64,000 nt of DNA from Gemmatimonadota bacterium (GTDB lineage: Bacteria; Gemmatimonadota; Gemmatimonadetes; Gemmatimonadales; Gemmatimonadaceae), in the NCBI GenBank assembly GCA_016871855.1, contig VHBQ01000007.1:1-64000 (forward strand), read 5' to 3'. Numbering within the stretch: the first letter of the stretch is position 1; every line of letters begins with the position of its first letter. The translations under genes and the position numbers were made by a program. The notes beneath the pieces are model-generated. The model saw only the letters and a list, made by a program, of their open reading frames with translations. It was not told where the DNA came from and did no database searches. Shown here piece after piece: positions 57,754-64,000 of this stretch.

Positions 57754-57817
57754 CGATCGACCCCGCGTGCACCCGCGCGAGCGTTCGCGCGGTTTCGATC
57801 TCCCAACCCCGTTCCCG

Positions 57818-59284
57818 ATGCGACACCACTACGGGTGGCTGGCGGCCGCCGTGCTGTTGATCACTCCAAGCCCCTCCGCCGCACAACGACCGCATTGGTA
57901 CCAGAAGGATTTCTCCGCCGCCGAGCTCGCCGGGCGACGCGCCAAGGTACTCGACGCCATCGGAGCGCAAGGCATCGCGCTGGTGCAAGGCGCCAGCGGA
58001 GTGCCCGGATTCAGCGTGTTCCGGCAGGCCAACGACTTCTACTACCTCACGGGGGTGGAGTCGCCGCACGCGTACCTGCTGCTGAATGGCCGCTCGCGGA
58101 GTGCGACGCTGTACTTGCCGCACCAGGACGCGGCGCGTGAACAGGGCGAGGGCGCACTCCTCTCCGCCGAGGACGCGTCGCTCGTGCGGGAACTCACGGG
58201 CGTCGAGCAGGTGCGTGCGCTCGAGAAGCTCGCCGAGGATCTCGTCGGGGCCAACCTGATTCGGCCACCCGCATTCACGCTGTACACGCCGCTCAGTCCG
58301 GCCGAGGTTGGCAACGATAGCCGCGACGAACTCCTCGCTGGCCAGGCCCGTGCGGCCAGCGATCCGTGGGACGGTCGTCCCAGCCGTGAGGCGCACTTCG
58401 TGCGCCTGGTGCGGGAGCGGTTTCCACAGTTCGAGGTGCGCGATCTGTCGCCGACACTCGACGCGATGCGCGTCATCAAGAGCCCGGCCGAGGTGGCGCT
58501 GATTCGCGAGGCGACGCGCGTCGCCGGACTCGGCATCATCGAGGCGATGCGGTCCTCCGCGCCGGGCGTGTACGAGTATCAGTTGGATGCCGCGGCCAAG
58601 TACGTGTTCCATCTCCACGGTGCGCGCGGCGATGGCTATTCGTCCATCATCGGCGGCGGCGCCAACGCCTTTCTGGGTCACTATTTTCGCAAGAGCGATG
58701 TACTCAAAAGCGGCGACTTGGTGCTGATGGACTACGCGCCGGACTATCGCTACTACACCAGTGACGTCACGCGCATCTGGCCGGTGAATGGCAGTTTCAC
58801 GGCGCCTCAGAAGGCGCTGTACGAGTACATCGTCGCGTACCGCGATGCGCTCTTTCGCTACATCAAGCCGGGTGTCACGGCGGATGAGGTGCTCGATCGC
58901 GCCGCGACCGAGATGCGGTCGTACCTCGCGGGCAGGCGATTCGACTCGGCGGCGCACCAGCGGGCCGTTGAAGCGGGCGTCCTGTTCCGTGGGCACTTCC
59001 AGCATCCCGTCGGCATGGCGGTGCACGACGTGGGCCGCGTGCGGGGAGTGCCGCTGCAGGCGGGGATGGTGTTTACGATCGATCCGATGATCTGGATCCC
59101 GGAGGAGCGGCTCTACATCCGGATCGAGGACGTCGCGCTCGTCACCGCGGACGGCGTCGAGAACCTCAGCGGCTTCGTGCCCTCGCGCGTCGCCGATGTG
59201 GAACGCACGATCGCGGAGGCCGGGGTCATCCAACTGCGCCCTCCAGTGCTGTCGGCCCCCAACCAGAGGAACCCCGAGCGATGA
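57818..59284 (+). CDS. Exported M24 peptidase (Xaa-Pro aminopeptidase family)
   Basis: A 488-residue protein with a signal peptide (MRHHYGWLAAAVLLITPSPS). Pita-bread fold: N-terminal creatinase-like domain to about residue 240 (VPGFSVFRQANDFYYLTGVE) and catalytic domain after it. Metal ligands are Asp in LVLMDYAPDYRYYTSDVTRI, His in FQHPVGMAVHDVGRV, and Glu in IDPMIWIPEERLYIRIEDVA. It should release N-terminal residues next to proline in the periplasm or outside. The ATG at 57818 is used because the signal peptide begins there; GTG at 57767 is less likely. Its stop overlaps the M1 gene start (ATGA). Confidence 0.9.
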   Translation: MRHHYGWLAAAVLLITPSPSAAQRPHWYQKDFSAAELAGRRAKVLDAIGAQGIALVQGASGVPGFSVFRQANDFYYLTGVESPHAYLLLNGRSRSATLYLPHQDAAREQGEGALLSAEDASLVRELTGVEQVRALEKLAEDLVGANLIRPPAFTLYTPLSPAEVGNDSRDELLAGQARAASDPWDGRPSREAHFVRLVRERFPQFEVRDLSPTLDAMRVIKSPAEVALIREATRVAGLGIIEAMRSSAPGVYEYQLDAAAKYVFHLHGARGDGYSSIIGGGANAFLGHYFRKSDVLKSGDLVLMDYAPDYRYYTSDVTRIWPVNGSFTAPQKALYEYIVAYRDALFRYIKPGVTADEVLDRAATEMRSYLAGRRFDSAAHQRAVEAGVLFRGHFQHPVGMAVHDVGRVRGVPLQAGMVFTIDPMIWIPEERLYIRIEDVALVTADGVENLSGFVPSRVADVERTIAEAGVIQLRPPVLSAPNQRNPER

Positions 59285-60933
59285 CTCTGTGGCATGCGTC
59301 CGCGACGGCGTGCGCGGCGCTCATCGGTGCCCTGTGGTCGCCGGCGCCGCGGGCCGACACCTACCCGAAGAACCCGGGCATCGATGCGGTCCACTACGCG
59401 TTCACCATCGAGCTCTCTGATACCACGGATGCCATCGCGGCCGCGCTGGCACTCGACGTGCGCTTCGCGGCGGCCGGACAGCGCGCGGTGCGGCTCGATC
59501 TGATCAACGCCAGTGCGGCACAGGGCGGGAAGGGAATGACGGTGTCCGCCGTCACGGTGGATGGCGTGCCGGTCGCCTTTACGCACGCGAACGACGAGCT
59601 GGTGATCCCGTTGCGTGCGCCGTCGACGCTCGAGCAGCGCGTGCGTGTGGTCGTGCGGTATCGCGGCATCCCGGCGACCGGGCTCAAGATCGGCAACAAC
59701 AAGTACGGCGATCGCACGTTCTTCAGCGACAACTGGCCCGACAAGGCGCGCCATTGGTTGCCGACGATCGATCACCCCTCCGACAAGGCGACGAGCGAGT
59801 TCATCGTGACCGCCCCCAATCAGTATCAGGTCGTGTCGAATGGGTTGCAGATCGAAGTGACGGATGTCCCCGGCGGACGCCGCCGCACGCACTGGAAGAA
59901 CTCGGTGCCGATCTCGCCGTGGCTGTACGTGCTGGGGGTGGCGCGTTTCGCGATGCAGCGCGTCGACACCTTCGAGGGTAAGGCGATCGAGACGTGGGTG
60001 TACGCGCAGGACCGCGATGCGGGCTTCGCGGACTTCGCCTCGCCGACCAAGCAGGTGCTCGCCTTCTACAGCGACTATGTCGGGCCCTTCGCGTATGAGC
60101 GGCTGGCCAACATCCAGTCGAATAGCGTGAGCGGTGGCATGGAGGCCGCCTCGGCGATCCTGTACAGCGAGCGCTCGGTCACCGGAACGCAGAGTGTCCG
60201 CTGGCGCAATGTGGTGATCCACGAGATCGCGCATCAGTGGTTCGGCAATGCGGTCACGGAGGGCGACTGGGACGACGTGTGGCTGAGCGAGGGGTTCGCG
60301 ACGTACTTCACCCTGCTGTACATCGAGCACGCGTACGGGCGGGATGAATTCCTGCGTGGCCTCGCCGCGAGCCGGCAGAGCGTGATGGCGTATTCCGCAC
60401 AGCACCCGACCTACACGGTGGTGCACCGCAATCTGGCGCGGATGGAGGACGTCACCAGCTCGCAGACCTATCAGAAGGGAAGCTGGATCCTGCACATGCT
60501 GCGCGGCGTGATGGGGGCGGACGCGTTCCGACGCGGCATTCGGAGCTACTACCAGCGCTACTTCAACGGCACCGCCTCCACGGCCGACTTTCGGCGCGCA
60601 ATGGAAGCGGCGGCGGGGCGCGACCTCGGCTGGTTCTTCGAGCAGTGGCTGTACGCGCCGGGGACGCTCAAGATCGCTGGCACGTGGACCTACGACGCGC
60701 CCACGCAGCAGCTCCGGCTGACCCTCGACCAGCAGCAAGGCGACGGGCTCTTTCGGATGCCCATGGAGGTCGGGGTGTACCTCAAGGGCCAGGACACGCC
60801 CATCCTCCATCGTGTCGAGGTCTCGGCGCAGTCGCAGTCCTTCACCTTCGCGGTGGCAGCGGAGCCGGCGGCCGTGCGGCTCGATCCGAATCAGTGGGTG
60901 CTGATGGAGGCCAGTGTGGAGCGGCGACGGTAG
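59281..60933 (+). CDS. Exported M1 family aminopeptidase
   Basis: A 550-residue zinc aminopeptidase with a signal peptide (TACAALIGALWSPAPRA). The active site is VVIHEIAHQWFGNAV (HExxH) followed by WLSEGFATYF (third ligand Glu). SGGMEAASAILYSER corresponds to the GxMEN substrate motif, here GGMEA. The shorter length implies a missing or reduced C-terminal helical domain, as in several bacterial M1 enzymes. It is co-translated with the M24 peptidase, so the two probably degrade extracellular peptides together. Confidence 0.9.
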   Translation: MTLWHASATACAALIGALWSPAPRADTYPKNPGIDAVHYAFTIELSDTTDAIAAALALDVRFAAAGQRAVRLDLINASAAQGGKGMTVSAVTVDGVPVAFTHANDELVIPLRAPSTLEQRVRVVVRYRGIPATGLKIGNNKYGDRTFFSDNWPDKARHWLPTIDHPSDKATSEFIVTAPNQYQVVSNGLQIEVTDVPGGRRRTHWKNSVPISPWLYVLGVARFAMQRVDTFEGKAIETWVYAQDRDAGFADFASPTKQVLAFYSDYVGPFAYERLANIQSNSVSGGMEAASAILYSERSVTGTQSVRWRNVVIHEIAHQWFGNAVTEGDWDDVWLSEGFATYFTLLYIEHAYGRDEFLRGLAASRQSVMAYSAQHPTYTVVHRNLARMEDVTSSQTYQKGSWILHMLRGVMGADAFRRGIRSYYQRYFNGTASTADFRRAMEAAAGRDLGWFFEQWLYAPGTLKIAGTWTYDAPTQQLRLTLDQQQGDGLFRMPMEVGVYLKGQDTPILHRVEVSAQSQSFTFAVAAEPAAVRLDPNQWVLMEASVERRR

Positions 60934-61038
60934 CGGGGCGCACGGGCGGCGCCGCAGTCCCCGCCGCCGCCCTGGCGCGATCGCCGCCATTGCGCGCGCC
61001 GAGGGGAAAGATCAGGTTGGCGTGTGCAAGCACCCACG

Positions 61039-62628
61039 ATGACCACCTATCCCAGCATCTTCAACGACGTCATCGGCCCCGTCATGCGGGGCCCGTCGAG
61101 TTCTCACTGCGCCGCCTCGCTGCGCATCGGCCGGATCTGCCGCGACCTCATGGACGGCGAGATCGCTGACGCCTACATCGAGTACGACCCCAACGGCTCG
61201 CTCGCCACCACCCACAAGGGCCAGGGCTCCGACATGGGGCTCTTCAGCGGCTTCCTCGGCTGGGAGGCCGACGACGAGCGTCTCCCCGGATACCTCCAGG
61301 GGCTTGCCGAGGCCGGGCTCACCACGACGATCGACATCCACCCGATCGGCGCGACGCACCCGAACACCTACAAGCTCACGCTGCGTAATGCGCGCGAGAC
61401 ACGCACACTGACCGCCATCTCCACCGGCGGCGGCATGATCGAGGTGCTCGAGATCGACGGCGCGGCCGTCTCCTTGGCCGGCGATTTCTACGTGACGCTC
61501 GTCTACGTGCGGGCACCGGGCGACATCCCGGAGCTGATCGCCCGCGCCATGCCGTGCGACGGGATCGCGGTGCGGCGGGGCACGGCCACGTTCATTGAAG
61601 TGCGCGCCTCGCGCTTCCTCCCCGACGAGCTCTGCGCCGCGCTCGCGTCCCGGCAGGACGTGCTCGCCATCCGGAGGATTCACCCGGTGCTGCCGGTGCT
61701 CTCGCGCAAGGACCTTGCGGTCCCCTTCATCACCTGTGAGGAGATGCTCGAGTACAATCGCGACCGCGACCTGCGGCTCTGGGAGCTCGCGGTGGAGTAC
61801 GAGAGTGCGCGCGGCGCGATCCCGAGGGCCGAGGTGGTGGCGCGGATGCGCGACATCGTGCGGATCATGCAGCGCGCGATCTCGCTCGGCCTGCAAGGCA
61901 CCTCCTACGCCGACCGGATCCTCGGGCCGCAGTCGCTGGGCTACCAGCAGCAGCTGCAGGAGGGGACGCTGCTCGCGGGCGACCTGCTCAATCAAGTCGT
62001 CATGCGGACGTCGGCGATGATGGAGGTCAAGAGCTCAATGGGCGTGATCGTGGCCGCGCCGACGGCTGGCTCCTGCGGCGCGCTCCCCGGCGTTGTGCTC
62101 GGCGCCGGCGCCACGTTCGGGCTCTCGGAGGACGAGATGGTGCAGGCGATGCTCGCCGCTGGCCTCATCGGCGTGTTCATCGCTGCCCATGCGACGTTCG
62201 CCGCCGAGGTGGGTGGATGCATGGCGGAGTGCGGATCCGGTTCAGGGATGGCCGCAGCCGCGCTCGTGGAGCTCAAGCAGGGCACGCTCGACCAGTCGCT
62301 CGCGGCGGCGTCGTTGGCGCTGCAGTCGTCGCTCGGCCTCATCTGCGACATGATTGCCGACCGCGTCGAGGCCCCTTGCCTCAACCGCAACGTGATGGCG
62401 GCCACCACCGCCATCTCCTGCGCGAACATGGCGCTCTCGGACTACGATCCCCTCATCCCGCTCGACGAGGTGATCGAGACCATGAAGCGCGTGGGCGATG
62501 CCATACCGAACACGCTGCGCTGCACCGGGCTCGGCGGCCTTGCCATCACGCGGGCGGCTAAGCGCATCGAGGCCGAACTCGGGCGGGGCGAAGGCGAGCG
62601 AACGCAGTCGGCATTCAAGGTCTGCTAG
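61039..62628 (+). CDS. sdaA: L-serine dehydratase, iron-sulfur type, single chain
   Basis: Deaminates L-serine to pyruvate with a catalytic 4Fe-4S cluster. Order of domains is beta (residues ~1-190) then alpha. The N-terminus IGPVMRGPSSSHCAASLRIG matches the MxGPSSSHTxGP motif of the family. Cluster and active-site segments are PTAGSCGALPGVV, VGGCMAECGSGSGMAAA, EAPCLNRNVMA and LRCTGLGG. At 529 residues it is longer than the usual ~455, with extra sequence around residues 180-275. ATG at 61039 is used; GTG at 61024 is possible. The 105 bp before it hold no recognised signal. Confidence 0.9.
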   Translation: MTTYPSIFNDVIGPVMRGPSSSHCAASLRIGRICRDLMDGEIADAYIEYDPNGSLATTHKGQGSDMGLFSGFLGWEADDERLPGYLQGLAEAGLTTTIDIHPIGATHPNTYKLTLRNARETRTLTAISTGGGMIEVLEIDGAAVSLAGDFYVTLVYVRAPGDIPELIARAMPCDGIAVRRGTATFIEVRASRFLPDELCAALASRQDVLAIRRIHPVLPVLSRKDLAVPFITCEEMLEYNRDRDLRLWELAVEYESARGAIPRAEVVARMRDIVRIMQRAISLGLQGTSYADRILGPQSLGYQQQLQEGTLLAGDLLNQVVMRTSAMMEVKSSMGVIVAAPTAGSCGALPGVVLGAGATFGLSEDEMVQAMLAAGLIGVFIAAHATFAAEVGGCMAECGSGSGMAAAALVELKQGTLDQSLAAASLALQSSLGLICDMIADRVEAPCLNRNVMAATTAISCANMALSDYDPLIPLDEVIETMKRVGDAIPNTLRCTGLGGLAITRAAKRIEAELGRGEGERTQSAFKVC

Positions 62629-62662
62629 TTCCCGGTTCACCTCACCCCGGTCTTCCGCTTCG

Positions 62663-63517
62663 ATGATCGCCTTCATCTGGGCCTCGCTCGCGCTGCTGAC
62701 CGTCTGGTACCTCGCCGTCCTCGCGCGCGACGTCGCGCGTCACCGGCAGGGCCTCGCGGAGGGCCGCTGGGGAGCGACCGGCCTCGTCGGCTTCGTGACG
62801 AACTTCTTCGACGTGCTCGGCATCGGCGCGTTCGCGCCGCAGACGGCGGCGCTGAAGTTCATGCGGCAGGCGGACGATCGGTTGATCCCGGGCACGCTGA
62901 ACGTGTCCAACACGCTCCCGGTGCTGTTGCAGGCGCTGATCTTCATCACCATCGTCGAGGTCGAACCACTGACGCTCGTGCTCATGCTCCTCGCGGCGGC
63001 GGTGGGCGCGGTGTTCGGGGCGGACGTGGTGGCGCGGCTCAGCGAGCGGCGGATCCGAATGACGATGGGCATCGCCCTGCTCGTCACCGCCGGGTTCATG
63101 GTCGCGCGGAGCCTCGACTGGATCCAGGGCGGCGGCGACGCGATCGGGCTGCATGGCGCGAAGCTCGCGATCGCCGTCGTGGCCAACGCGCTGCTCGGCG
63201 CACTTAATACCGCCGGCGTCGGGCTGTACGCGCCGTGCATGGCGCTCGTCTTCGCCCTCGGCATGTCGCCGCGCGTCGCCTTCCCCATCATGATGGGCTC
63301 GTGCGCGTTCCTGATGCCGCCCGCCTCCGTGCGGTTCATCGGGGCGGGCGCCTACAACCGGAGGGCCGCGGTCGCGATCGCGATCGGGGGGCTCGTCGCG
63401 GTGCCGATCGCCGCGTTCGTCGTGAAGGAGCTGCCACTCGACGTGCTGCGATGGGTGGTGATCGCGGTCATCCTCTACACAGCGGGCGTGATGCTGCGCG
63501 CCGCGTTCTCCAAGTAG
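62663..63517 (+). CDS. TauE/SafE family permease
   Basis: A 284-residue inner-membrane protein with about eight hydrophobic helices in two similar halves, as in the TauE/SafE (DUF81) family of sulfite, sulfonate or small organic acid exporters. GFVTNFFDVLGIGAFAPQTA and NALLGALNTAGVGLYAPCMA are the paired Gly/Asn-rich helix starts typical of the fold. Substrate unknown. The ATG at 62663 is 35 bp after sdaA and 5 bp separate its stop from the next gene, so it may be co-transcribed with both. Confidence 0.8.
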   Translation: MIAFIWASLALLTVWYLAVLARDVARHRQGLAEGRWGATGLVGFVTNFFDVLGIGAFAPQTAALKFMRQADDRLIPGTLNVSNTLPVLLQALIFITIVEVEPLTLVLMLLAAAVGAVFGADVVARLSERRIRMTMGIALLVTAGFMVARSLDWIQGGGDAIGLHGAKLAIAVVANALLGALNTAGVGLYAPCMALVFALGMSPRVAFPIMMGSCAFLMPPASVRFIGAGAYNRRAAVAIAIGGLVAVPIAAFVVKELPLDVLRWVVIAVILYTAGVMLRAAFSK

Positions 63518-63521
63518 TCCC

Positions 63522-64000
63522 ATGGAGTTGCTGCTGCTCGACCAGGAAGAGATCCGGGCGCTGCTCGACCCGGACGAACTGCTGGCCGCGCTCGCCGACG
63601 GGTTCATCGCGCTCAGCGAAGGTGCGGTCCAGGCGCCGCCTCGGAGCGCGCTCGGCACGGACACCGGCCATCTCCTCGTGAAGCCGGCCTGGATTCCCGG
63701 GCACCCGATGGCGGTGAAGCTCGTCTCGACCTTCCCGGACAACCGCGAACGCGCGATGCCGACGATTCAGGCGGTGATCGCGCTGGTAGATGCGACGAAC
63801 GGGGCGCCGCTCGCGATCATGGATGGCTCGCACATCACCGCAATGCGCACCGCTGGTGGCGCGGCGCTCTCGGCCCGTTGCCTCGCGCGCGAAGACGCCC
63901 GTGTGCTCGCGATCGTGGGCGCGGGGGTGCAGGGGAACGCGCACCTACAGTTGATGCAGCGTGTGCGCGCGTTCCGCGAAGTCCGGATCGCGTCTTTGCT
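63522..64000 (+). CDS. Ornithine cyclodeaminase/mu-crystallin family protein, 3' partial
   Basis: The first 159 residues of a NAD(P)-binding enzyme of the ornithine cyclodeaminase/mu-crystallin/ketimine reductase group; the gene runs off the window. LDPDELLAALADGFIALSEG, VKLVSTFPDN, GAPLAIMDGSHITAMRTAGG (Arg and Thr in the substrate site) and the Rossmann start LAIVGAGVQGNAHLQLMQRV identify it. Members include alanine dehydrogenase, ketimine reductase and ornithine cyclodeaminase. The proximity of sdaA suggests amino-acid catabolism. Confidence 0.85.
   Translation, partial: MELLLLDQEEIRALLDPDELLAALADGFIALSEGAVQAPPRSALGTDTGHLLVKPAWIPGHPMAVKLVSTFPDNRERAMPTIQAVIALVDATNGAPLAIMDGSHITAMRTAGGAALSARCLAREDARVLAIVGAGVQGNAHLQLMQRVRAFREVRIASL

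Noticed and set aside
59113-60990. A 625-codon open frame opposite the M1 peptidase
   Set aside because: Antisense shadow; no domain, while the plus strand has a full HExxH site.

Overview
The window is GC-rich, gene-dense bacterial chromosome. Several traits point to a Gemmatimonadota-like bacterium: a SARP/BTAD-STAND regulator with a transmembrane segment and an extracytoplasmic propeller, many secreted hydrolases with Ala-rich signal peptides, ThyX instead of ThyA, a DUF255/YyaL thioredoxin-domain protein, squalene/phytoene synthase and a Rho with a long disordered N-terminus. This placement is inference; no rRNA or tRNA gene was seen. About 49 protein genes are supported, many linked by ATGA or GTGA overlaps. 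At least seven genes have a TANNNT-like hexamer 6-7 nt before the start codon, which suggests leaderless transcripts.

Layout. 1-6.3 kb: the end of a sodium:solute symporter, an MFS exporter, and two CopD-type membrane proteins on either side of nadB. 6.3-8.4 kb: nadA-nadC and a 52-residue zinc-ribbon gene, so the whole aspartate-to-NaMN branch is here. 8.4-13.5 kb: a DUF255 protein, a GT39-like glycosyltransferase and an M20 peptidase, then a 147-bp palindromic element. 13.7-18.1 kb: rho, a TPR-like protein, a polysaccharide deacetylase and an orphan protein. 18.1-20.5 kb: a purine/pyrimidine tract and an EF-G paralogue. 20.5-24.5 kb: the giant BTAD regulator. 24.7-28.3 kb: thyX, a FAD-linked oxidase and squalene/phytoene synthase. 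28.3-28.8 kb: a GxxExxY gene between inverted repeats. 28.8-33.5 kb: small membrane and zinc-ribbon proteins, RNase H, an M20 peptidase and a phasin/histone-H1-like protein. 33.7-38.4 kb: a CoA-transferase, a lipoprotein resembling an inactive SGNH hydrolase, an ECF sigma factor with a small partner, and a serine hydrolase.

38.4-55.2 kb holds the main accessory system. It is a compact version of the E. coli ygeW-ygeX-ygeY-hyuA-yqeA / xdh / ygfK-ssnA cluster, which has been tied to anaerobic purine (urate) breakdown. Four transcription units carry: a three-subunit molybdenum hydroxylase (xdhABC); a fused molybdenum hydroxylase (xdhD) with ssnA and two PLP lyases; hyuA-ygfK-ygeY-ygeW; and carbamate kinase. 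The expected flow is purine hydroxylation, reduction, ring opening by amidohydrolases, PLP-dependent elimination, and transfer of a carbamoyl group so that carbamate kinase can make ATP. Unusual points are a YgfK shorter than the E. coli protein, an SsnA reduced to its catalytic barrel, two PLP enzymes where E. coli has YgeX, and a 31-bp direct repeat at both ends of the cluster.

55.2-64 kb: a secreted metallo-beta-lactamase/RidA/FG-GAP fusion, M24 and M1 peptidases, iron-sulfur L-serine dehydratase, a TauE/SafE permease and the start of an ornithine-cyclodeaminase-family gene.
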